A stretch of 6,307 nt of DNA from Candidatus Peregrinibacteria bacterium CG_4_10_14_0_2_um_filter_43_11 (GTDB taxonomy: Bacteria > Patescibacteriota > Gracilibacteria > UM-FILTER-43-11). The notes beneath the pieces were generated by a model that worked only from the letters and a program-made list of their open reading frames with translations, was not told where the DNA came from and made no database searches. The stretch is taken from assembly GCA_002792495.1 (NCBI GenBank), contig PFOK01000008.1, forward strand, positions 1-6,307, written 5' to 3'. The translations under genes were made by a program, and so were the position numbers. Shown here one piece after another: positions 1-5,205 of the stretch. Numbering within the stretch: the first letter of the stretch is position 1; each line of letters opens with the position of its first letter.

Positions 1-627
1 AGCCTTTTGGGGATCACTTCCAATGAAGTGGAAATCACCAATACGGTGGCAGCAACAGGCGGTAGTAGTAGGCCCAGTCGTCGTGCTGGAAGCGAAACCA
101 CCGAAAACAGCACGGCCATTGAAGAGGACACATCGGCAGTTACATCCGAAGCCACTCCTTCTTCTGCCATCAGGCCTGTCGCTCCTGCCTCCAGTGAAGA
201 TGCCACGGTCAATACCGGTTCTTCCAACGTCCGAACTACGGAAACGGTAACTCCCGCAACTCCTAAAACAGAAACCGGCTCTAAAAAACGTGAAGTGACT
301 CAATCTCAGGTGACATCGACCAAGAACACGAAACAAACGAAAGAGAGTGCTCCCGCAATAGAAGTGAAACCCTCCCTTGTGGAAAGGATTAAAAACCTGT
401 TCACTCCTTCTGTAACTAAAGTGATCACACCGCCCACTCCTCAAAAAGAAGTGCCTCAGGTAGTAGTGCCTACCCATAAAGCCGCACCTAAAGCGGAACC
501 AAAATCCATTTTTAATGATCTGCTTAATTCCATCGCGCCTTCGAACACCGAAACGAATATAACTGCACCTACGGAAACAAAGCCGGAAGGATTCTTTGGT
601 AAGCTGAAAGGACTTTTTAATCGATAA
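1..627 (+). CDS. Thr/Pro/Ser-rich low-complexity protein, C-terminal part (5' end outside window)
   Basis: The frame is open from the first base to a TAA at 625-627, so the gene very probably begins upstream. A TTG at 7 is a possible but unconvincing start. About 208 residues are visible and I do not recognise the family. The first half is Ser/Thr/Glu-rich and disordered-looking; the second half is Pro/Lys-rich. Three short amphipathic segments break the linker: PSLVERIKNLFTP (nt 370-408), SIFNDLLNSIAPS (nt 505-543) and GFFGKLKGLFNR at the very C-terminus (nt 589-624). This would suit a tail or linker of a larger envelope or scaffold protein whose short helices bind a membrane or partner; that is inference. 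There is no transmembrane helix in the visible part. A hairpin follows 24 nt after the stop. The steady codon phase, natural stop and following hairpin support real coding; function is unknown. Confidence 0.7.
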   Translation, partial: SLLGITSNEVEITNTVAATGGSSRPSRRAGSETTENSTAIEEDTSAVTSEATPSSAIRPVAPASSEDATVNTGSSNVRTTETVTPATPKTETGSKKREVTQSQVTSTKNTKQTKESAPAIEVKPSLVERIKNLFTPSVTKVITPPTPQKEVPQVVVPTHKAAPKAEPKSIFNDLLNSIAPSNTETNITAPTETKPEGFFGKLKGLFNR

Positions 628-650
628 AAGAAGCCTTAAAATAATTTGGT

Positions 651-694
651 AATAAGCTGGGATCTATGATAGATTGATCCCAGCTTATTTTCTA
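651..694 (+). terminator. Perfect 14-bp hairpin, probable terminator of the first gene
   Basis: The arms at 651-664 (AATAAGCTGGGATC) and 676-689 are perfect reverse complements around an 11-nt loop. The descending arm runs into TTATTTTCT, a modest T-rich tail. It lies 23 nt after the stop at 627 and only 18 nt before the ATG of the next gene, so it probably ends transcription of the first gene. It could also shape the 5' leader of the lipoprotein mRNA if transcription reads through. Confidence 0.75.
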
Positions 695-707
695 TAAATC
701 AAAAATC

Positions 708-1733
708 ATGAAAAATAAATTGAATCTTTTCGTTACGCTTGTCTTGATCTTCGGCATTGCGTCTTTTCTTTCCGGTTGCGGTAGCGAACAAAAAAAACCC
801 AAGACGGTTATTAAACATTTTAAAAGTGCCTTTAGCGAAATTGAATCCGGAAGTTTTTCCGGAAACCTGACTCTGGAAGGAAAACAGGAAACCGATTCGA
901 CCCATCTGCAGGCCGATCTCAAAGGAAAATACAATTATAAAAAGGGGGATGAGCAAAAATATGCATTGCATGCAACGGTCGCCGGGAAGATTGAAAAAGA
1001 AGGAACTCCACTTGATGGCACGGTTGATCTAGACCTGCTTTCTTTGGGTAAAAATATTTATTTTAATGTCAATCAATTGGAAGTGAATGACCTCCAGTTT
1101 TCCAAGCTGGAACCGCGGATCACCCCCTATACTAAAAAATGGCTACAGCTCGATCCCGGTTTGCTGTCACAAAATCCGGTTACGCCTGATAAGGATGTCA
1201 ATTCTTATCGTGAGAAATGGCAAAAAATCTTCCGTGAATCCAATCTGTTCACCGTCAAAAAAGAATTCGGTATCGAAAATATGAATGGCAACAATGTTTA
1301 CCATTACGGCATAGAGATTGATCCTGTTGGCGTTGCCAATTATGTAAAGGCCGTTGCCACAATGGTGAATGCCGAAGAAGTGGATGCCAACGCGGAAAGC
1401 GAACTTCTGGCAAGCCTGGAGAAAGTCGTTCCCGCACTCAACGCCGCGGCCAACCCGGAGATATGGATTGGCACAAAAGACTATTATCTTTATAAAATCT
1501 CGTTTGAATTGAATTCGTCTTTGGTTCCCGACTTTCCAAAGGAAAGTGGCGATGTTCTACTTAAGGTTGTTTTTACGGGAGGTGATTATAACACTTCTAT
1601 CAACATAGATGCCCCCAAAGAAAGTGAACTTTTTAATCCTCTTGCCATTTTATTCGGTGCTGCCGCAATGAACCCCGGAGGCCTCAATCCTTCCGAAGTT
1701 ATGCCTCAATTTGATGCCATTCCTCAGCCCTAA
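708..1733 (+). CDS. Predicted lipoprotein, LppX/LolA-like
   Basis: This is a 341-residue exported lipoprotein. The N-terminus has Lys at 2 and 4, a hydrophobic core at about 5-20, and a lipobox LSGC with lipidation Cys24, so it should be cleaved by signal peptidase II and anchored to a membrane. The mature part is a beta-rich pattern of alternating strands (for example SFSGNLTLEGK near residue 50, and EIWIGTKDYYLYKISFEL at about 250-270). A segment YHYGIEIDPVGVANYVKAV resembles proteins of the LppX/LprAFG and LolA-like lipid-carrier folds. That assignment is by pattern only; a hydrophobic-ligand carrier or envelope role is inference. The C-terminal 30 residues are Pro/Ala/Gly-rich and probably flexible. 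ATG at 708 is chosen because it directly precedes the signal peptide. No Shine-Dalgarno is visible in the 18 nt between the upstream hairpin and the ATG. It stops with TAA and is followed by its own terminator. Confidence 0.88.
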   Translation: MKNKLNLFVTLVLIFGIASFLSGCGSEQKKPKTVIKHFKSAFSEIESGSFSGNLTLEGKQETDSTHLQADLKGKYNYKKGDEQKYALHATVAGKIEKEGTPLDGTVDLDLLSLGKNIYFNVNQLEVNDLQFSKLEPRITPYTKKWLQLDPGLLSQNPVTPDKDVNSYREKWQKIFRESNLFTVKKEFGIENMNGNNVYHYGIEIDPVGVANYVKAVATMVNAEEVDANAESELLASLEKVVPALNAAANPEIWIGTKDYYLYKISFELNSSLVPDFPKESGDVLLKVVFTGGDYNTSINIDAPKESELFNPLAILFGAAAMNPGGLNPSEVMPQFDAIPQP

Positions 1734-1766
1734 AACGACACTACAACACCGTCAATGATATTTAAG

Positions 1767-1794
1767 AAACGTGTGAACTGCTCACACGTTTTTT
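1767..1794 (+). terminator. Rho-independent terminator after the lipoprotein gene, possibly bidirectional
   Basis: A perfect 10-bp stem (AAACGTGTGA at 1767-1776 with TCACACGTTT at 1782-1791) encloses a 5-nt loop and leads into six T's at 1789-1794. It lies 33 nt after the lipoprotein stop. Read from the minus strand the stem leads into TTTCTTAAA, so it may also end the convergent DJ-1-family transcript, whose stop is about 75 nt away. Confidence 0.88.
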
Positions 1795-1816
1795 GATGGA
1801 TTTTTAAACAGAGATG

Positions 1817-1825
1817 TGGTATAAT
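1817..1825 (+). promoter_or_regulatory. Extended -10 element facing into the 3' end of the DJ-1-family gene
   Basis: TGGTATAAT is a full match to the extended -10 pattern (TGn plus TATAAT at 1820-1825). No -35 hexamer sits at the right distance. It lies between two convergent genes, and no plus-strand gene starts nearby, so any transcript would run antisense to the DJ-1-family gene. In A/T-rich sequence it could be chance. Confidence 0.3.
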
Positions 1826-1868
1826 TATATGAAGTCGTCGAAACCTTTTTTCGATCCGCCTCAGGAAT

Positions 1869-2372
1869 TCATTGCATTTTTTTCACAATCATTTCTCCAA
1901 ACGCCTTTGCGGAAGCCGGACCATCCGCAGTGATAAGCAATCCGTCCACCTCCACAGAGGCTCCCGTATATTCCGCTTTATGGGCTTTTAGATTGTCCGC
2001 CTGGCTCGAAAAACAAGTCGCTTTTTTGCCTTCCAAAAGCCCCGCGTTCGCTAAAATGGAAGGGGCGGCGCAAATCGCGGTGGTTAATTTTTCGGCTTCA
2101 TAAAACTCCCGTGCCAACTCAAGAGCCGTGGAATCGTTAAAATAATCGTAACACCCTCCACCGCCAACAAACAAAATAGCATCGTAATCGTCCACATTCA
2201 CCTCGTCCAGCAAAACATCCGCAAACTCCTCATGACCGGAAGTGCTCCGTGCCATGGGCTCACTGCACGCGGTTACCACGGTATGACCCGCTTTTTCTAA
2301 CACTTTTTTAGAATCGCCGTATTCCTGATACTGAAAGTTTTCCGGAGCGATGACGGAGAGAATGGTGGCCAT
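1869..2372 (-). CDS. DJ-1/PfpI-family protein
   Basis: This 167-residue single-domain protein of the DJ-1/PfpI (class I glutamine-amidotransferase-like) superfamily has the usual length. The nucleophile-elbow motif AICAAPSILANAGLLEGKKAT places the reactive Cys at 101. The family's acidic partner is probably Glu17 in FQYQEY. The glycine-rich strand end LFVGGGGCYDYF (about 67-78) and the final ITADGPASA are also typical. The residue after the nucleophile is Ala rather than the His of PfpI-type proteases, so proteolysis is unlikely. Members act as stress proteins, glyoxalase/deglycase-like enzymes or chaperones; which applies here cannot be read from sequence. There is no signal peptide, so it should be cytoplasmic. 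ATG at 2372 fits the family start; the upstream bases are a T-run with no Shine-Dalgarno. It stops with TGA exactly where the family usually ends. It is divergent from the dus gene. Confidence 0.92.
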   Translation of the reverse strand: MATILSVIAPENFQYQEYGDSKKVLEKAGHTVVTACSEPMARSTSGHEEFADVLLDEVNVDDYDAILFVGGGGCYDYFNDSTALELAREFYEAEKLTTAICAAPSILANAGLLEGKKATCFSSQADNLKAHKAEYTGASVEVDGLLITADGPASAKAFGEMIVKKMQ

Positions 2373-2380
2373 AAAAAAAC

Positions 2381-2440
2381 AATTACAAATTACGAATTAT
2401 GAATTACGAGTGAATTTGAAATATTCTAATTCGTAATTCC
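2381..2440. repeat. AATTACG heptamer array with inverted copy (short tandem repeat/hairpin)
   Basis: Four consecutive heptamers (2381-2387, 2388-2394, 2395-2401, 2402-2408) follow the consensus AATTACG. The second and fourth match it exactly; the first ends ACA and the third ends ATG. After an 18-nt spacer the same unit reappears inverted at 2427-2438. Arms 2388-2399 and 2427-2438 are perfect 12-bp reverse complements, and a rival 9-bp pairing is possible between 2401-2409 and 2431-2439. Most of the array lies in the predicted 5' leader of the DJ-1-family gene, 9 nt from its start codon. Confidence 0.85.
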
Positions 2441-2441
2441 A

Positions 2442-2469
2442 AGTATACAGCCTGCTTGAATTATGCCAA
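2442..2469 (-). promoter_or_regulatory. Sigma70-type promoter of the DJ-1-family gene
   Basis: On the minus strand TTGGCA (plus 2464-2469) is followed after 16 nt by TATACT (plus 2442-2447), each one mismatch from consensus. Transcription would start near 2435, giving a leader of about 60 nt that includes most of the heptamer hairpin. Confidence 0.6.
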
Positions 2470-2484
2470 GGTTTTCTTTAGAAT
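2456..2484 (+). promoter_or_regulatory. Sigma70-type promoter of the dus gene
   Basis: TTGAAT (2456-2461) and TAGAAT (2479-2484) are separated by 17 nt. The start would be near 2491, leaving a leader of about 16 nt before the ATG at 2507. Its -35 lies inside the spacer of the opposing promoter, so both cannot easily be occupied at once. Confidence 0.5.
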
Positions 2485-2506
2485 TAAATGACCTTAAATC
2501 TAATTT

Positions 2507-3535
2507 ATGTTCCGTGGCTTCTGGGACACACTCCAATCCCCCATCATCGGCCTTTCCCCTATGGATGGTGTAACAGACGCGGCCTATCGTTATACCGTTG
2601 CAAAAACAAGCCACCCCTCGCTGATCATGACGGAATTCATGAACGTGGAAGGACTGGCGCGTGGCGCTGTTAGCATGCTCCATGCTTTTAAATATGATGA
2701 AATTGAACGCCCCATAGTGGCACAGATTTATGGCAGTGAAGTCGATTCATTTTATAAAGTAGCATTGATGGTGTGTGAACTCGGATTTGACGGGATCGAC
2801 ATCAACATGGGTTGTCCCGCTAACAAAGTGGCGCGTCGTGGATCCGGTGCAGGGCTCATTCAAACGCCTGATCTTGCCACAACAATCATCAAGACGGTTC
2901 AACAGGCGGCAAACGATTGGGCAAAAGGAAAAACACCGGAAGAAGCCGACATTCGCCCAAAGATCATTCGCGCGATCCGCGAAATGCGCCCCACCCCCTC
3001 TGCCCGACGACTACTCCCCATTTCGGTTAAAACACGAATCGGTTTTAATACGGTAACAACCGAATCGTGGATCTCTCACCTGCTTAAAGCGAAACCGGCC
3101 GCCATCACATTGCATGGACGCACTTTTAAGCAACTTTATTCCGGTGAAGCGGATTGGGAAGAAATAGCCAAAGCGGCCGTATTGTGCAAAAAAACCGACA
3201 CATTGATTGTGGGCAACGGCGATGTAAAAAACATTCAGGATGCCCAAGATAAAATAGAGAAATATAGTGTGAATGGCGTGCTCGTCGGTCGTGCCACTTT
3301 TGGCAACCCGTGGTTTTTTGACGGTTACTCCCCCACCCCACAAGAATGCGCCAAAAAAGCGATTGAACATTGTGAGACTTTTGAACGGATTTACCCCGAA
3401 CGGCTCTTTTTTAATATGCGAAAACATCTCGCCTGGTACCTAAAAGGTTTTGACGGTGCGCGAGAGCTTCGGGTAAAACTGATGCAAAGCAATAATTCGG
3501 ATGAAGTGCGGGAAATTTTAGCCTCGTTTTTATAA
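2507..3535 (+). CDS. dus: tRNA-dihydrouridine synthase, DusB-like
   Basis: This 342-residue FMN enzyme would reduce uridines to dihydrouridine in tRNA, using NADPH, in the cytoplasm. The signature runs through the TIM barrel: GLSPMDGVTDAAYR (15-28, FMN-binding start), QIYG (73-76), DINMGCPANKVARRGSGAGL (98-117) with catalytic Cys103, SVKTRIGF (173-180), ITLHGRTFKQLYSGEADW (200-217), the phosphate-binding VGNGDVKN (235-242) and GVLVGRATFGNPWFF (257-271). A C-terminal helical part follows. It is most like DusB; the exact target position in tRNA cannot be fixed. Cys103 to Lys175 is about 72 residues, some 30 more than I recall for E. coli DusB, through a charged insertion around 135-170. ATG at 2507 matches the family N-terminus; no Shine-Dalgarno is visible. 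It stops with TAA, with no clear terminator after it. Confidence 0.95.
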   Translation: MFRGFWDTLQSPIIGLSPMDGVTDAAYRYTVAKTSHPSLIMTEFMNVEGLARGAVSMLHAFKYDEIERPIVAQIYGSEVDSFYKVALMVCELGFDGIDINMGCPANKVARRGSGAGLIQTPDLATTIIKTVQQAANDWAKGKTPEEADIRPKIIRAIREMRPTPSARRLLPISVKTRIGFNTVTTESWISHLLKAKPAAITLHGRTFKQLYSGEADWEEIAKAAVLCKKTDTLIVGNGDVKNIQDAQDKIEKYSVNGVLVGRATFGNPWFFDGYSPTPQECAKKAIEHCETFERIYPERLFFNMRKHLAWYLKGFDGARELRVKLMQSNNSDEVREILASFL

Positions 3536-3625
3536 TCATGAGGGCGCAGGAGATTTTTGGTTTGAATAAATTTTCTTAAGCATAAATTTTACAAATACGA
3601 AATAAAAAGAACTTTTTATCTAAGG
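3536..3625. other. Short A/T-rich spacer between dus and the insertion sequence
   Basis: No gene is visible. It contains two copies of ATAAATTTT and a weak AAAAAG/CTTTTT self-complementarity (about 3606-3617), too A/T-rich and short to call a terminator. The end of this stretch is the left flank of the insertion sequence. Confidence 0.5.
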
Positions 3626-3646
3626 TGGTTCCGTTTGTCCAGACAG
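3626..3646 (+). repeat. IS terminal inverted repeat (orfB-distal end)
   Basis: It starts TGGTTCCG and ends CAGACAG. It matches the reverse complement of 5044-5064 at 16 of 21 positions, with the outer 8 and inner 7 bases identical and the mismatches between them. Confidence 0.85.
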
Positions 3647-3814
3647 TTTTTAGCGTTCAATAAGACAGGTTTTTGAAGGATCAGATGTGAGGTTTCGGGA
3701 CGTCTCCTTGGGCCTCTTTTTTATTTTTCAGATGTATTTTGGTGTTTTTGCCGGTTCGCCGACCTCCGTATTTGCGATTTAAGAGGTTTTTAGAGCCGGC
3801 GGATAGCCACGGGT

Positions 3815-4660
3815 TCATCGGTTTCCGGAGTTGAAATGGATTTCAGCGGGTGTCAGATAATCAAGCGACTGATGTAATCGTTCATTGTTGTAAAAATGGA
3901 AATACTGTTTCAGACAGCTGTGGGCTTCGGGGAGTGAGCTGTAATCTTTCAGATATACCTCCTCATACTTCACACTCCGTCATAACCGCTCAGTGAAGAT
4001 GTTGTCCATAGCCCGCCCTCTGCCATCCATGCTGATTTGTACTTCATTTGTTTCCGGTATACCCGTGAACGTCTTACCCGTGAACTGCGATCCCTGATCG
4101 GAATTGAATATATCGGGCTTCCGACTCATCAGCCCCTCTTCGAGCGCTTCGATACAGAAGCCGGCTTCCAGGGTATTGCTGAGTCTCCAGGCAATCACAT
4201 AACGACTGTACCAATCCGGAATGGCCATGAGGTAAATGAATCCGGCTTTGAGTCTGATGTAAGTGATGTCCGTTCCCCGCACCTGATTGGGGCGGCAGAT
4301 TGCAAGGCCGCGCAGTAAGTACGGATACACCTTATGCTCTTTATTCGGAATACCGGTGTCGGGTTTGAGGTAAATGGCGGCAATCCCCATTTTCCGCATC
4401 AGGCTGCAGGTTCGTTTGATGCCGATGCTGCACCCGAGCCGCCGGAGCTCGTGGTATATATGCCGTTTGCCGTAAAAGGGGCATTTGGTGTAGATCCTAT
4501 CGATTTCGCTCATCAGATTCAGGTCTTCAGCGTTCACACGCGGAAGATAATAGGGAGTGCAGCGGGCAATGCCCGGGGGTTCCGACTGACGGGAAAGGGA
4601 AATGGAAAGATGATGATTGTCAATGAGCAGCGCTTTCTCATCGGAAGTAAAGCAATCCAA
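3815..4660 (-). pseudogene. IS3-family transposase orfB (DDE integrase), interrupted by a premature TGA
   Basis: The frame encodes the catalytic part of an IS3 transposase, which cuts and joins DNA ends. Numbering from the TTG at 4660, an HTH_21-like region (about 45-95, with YGKRHIYHELRRLG) precedes the rve integrase core. That core has Asp131 in TDITYI, Asp188 in NSDQGSQFTG and Glu224 in IFTERL, with exactly 35 residues between the last two, the D(35)E spacing. Directly after TERL comes TGA (3980-3982), where relatives have Trp in the motif ERLWRSVKYE. The same frame continues with RSVKYEEVYLKDY to a second TGA at 3815-3817, another 54 residues rich in family motifs (FYNNERLHQSLDYLTPAEI). 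One G-to-A change explains the break. TTG is not the true start, since the protein is normally made as an orfA-orfB fusion. The usual Trp-Ala before the first Asp reads Arg-Gly, another sign of decay. Confidence 0.88.
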
Positions 4661-4914
4661 CTTTTTTTGAGCCAGCCTATCTCAACTTTTTGTTTTCCGA
4701 TCTCTTTGTACAGGTTCTCCTGATTTTTTTCATTGCTTTCATGCTCCTTTTTCCGTCCGTCGGCAAAGAGTTTACCGGAACCCTTTGCCGGATGTGCCCC
4801 CCACTTGCTGATTTGGGTCGGGTGCAGTTCATAGAGAGAGGACAGTTCATTAATAATATAATAACCACTCAGGGCGGCCAGAGCTACTTTGGCTTTAAAT
4901 TCCGCATTTCTACC
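4534..4914 (-). pseudogene. IS3-family orfA (HTH protein), 5' end lost
   Basis: On the minus strand a frame beginning just after a TAA (4915-4917) reads RNAEFKAKVALAALSG, then NELSSLYELHPTQISKW and later ENLYKEIGKQKVEIGWLKK. These are the helix-turn-helix (HTH_Tnp_1-type) and leucine-zipper-like segments of IS3 OrfA, which binds the element ends. The expected first ten or so residues (Met plus a basic stretch before [SN]AEFKAK) are missing, and no ATG, GTG or TTG is available in frame before the conserved region. An ATG at 4946 is out of frame, so an indel near 4910-4920 is likely. In its own frame it runs on to a TGA at 4534-4536; the functional reading leaves it at the A7 tract. Confidence 0.85.
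4661..4668 (-). promoter_or_regulatory. A7G slippery tract joining orfA to orfB (-1 frameshift)
   Basis: The minus strand reads CTC AAA AAA AGT in the orfA frame. A slip back by one base gives CTC AAA AAA AAG TTG GAT, which restores the family sequence WLKKKLD and enters orfB. IS3 elements normally make the transposase by -1 frameshifting on such A-tracts. Loss of one A in a decaying copy could look similar. Confidence 0.7.
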
Positions 4915-5043
4915 TTATATATAACTAAAACAACATAAAACGGCATAACCCCGCTATTCCATTCCCCCCTTCGTCATTCTCAGGACTGACCTAGGTAGCT
5001 TTTCCTGATTTCATTATGTCATTTTATTATGGTTTAGCTATAC

Positions 5044-5064
5044 CTGTCTGAATTTTCGGAACCA
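5044..5064 (-). repeat. IS terminal inverted repeat (orfA-proximal end)
   Basis: The plus strand begins CTGTCTG and ends CGGAACCA, the mirror of 3626-3646 (16 of 21 positions). The outermost bases give the CA terminus of IS3 elements. The base after it begins TTATAA, with no copy of the left flank. Confidence 0.85.
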
Positions 5065-5131
5065 TTATAATCATCGGCCCAGGTGAAGCGATTTACTCCA
5101 CCGTTTAATGACAGCTTATTACAAAAACGGG

Positions 5132-5162
5132 AAAAACAAAACCCCGACTCACGTCGGGGTTT
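5132..5162 (-). terminator. Rho-independent terminator of the repeat-containing gene
   Basis: A perfect 10-bp G/C-rich stem (AAACCCCGAC at 5139-5148 with GTCGGGGTTT at 5153-5162) has a 4-nt loop. On the minus strand it is followed by TTTTGTTTTT. It lies about 43 nt past the stop of the 319-residue gene. Confidence 0.9.
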
Positions 5163-5205
5163 AAAAATCAAAGAAGAAGGACAAAAAAAGATCAAAGATC
5201 AAAGT

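Larger units (their letters stand above)
3626..5064 (-). mobile_element. Degenerate IS3-family insertion sequence (about 1.44 kb)
   Basis: The element is bounded by imperfect inverted repeats that begin TGGTTCCG at both ends, giving the 5'-TG...CA-3' termini usual for IS3. It contains an orfA-like helix-turn-helix frame and an orfB DDE integrase frame on the minus strand, joined by a -1 shift at an A7 tract. Length and organisation match the family. Lesions in both frames, and no visible target duplication (left flank ends CTAAGG, right flank begins TTATAA), point to an old, inactive copy. The non-coding ends are 3626-3814 and 4918-5064. Confidence 0.88.

Noticed and set aside
692..971. Minus-strand frames opposite the lipoprotein N-terminus with hydrophobic stretches
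   Set aside because: Hydrophobic-looking translations there come from the complement of A/T-rich lipoprotein codons. The plus strand has a textbook lipobox.
1839..1855. TCGAAA/TTTCGA hairpin between the convergent genes
   Set aside because: Six-base stem in A/T-rich sequence without a following T-run; the stronger terminator at 1767-1794 already serves this region.
3011..3427. Minus-strand open frames inside dus
   Set aside because: They overlap conserved Dus motifs on the other strand and have no promoter or family features.
3641..3675. Direct repeat AGACAGTTTTT / AGACAGGTTTTT inside the IS end
   Set aside because: Only two short imperfect copies; may be a secondary transposase-binding site but the evidence is too thin to list.
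4037..4723. Plus-strand open frames across the IS
   Set aside because: They lie opposite the transposase frames, whose motifs (D131, D188, E224, WLKKK) are unmistakable; the plus-strand products show no family features.
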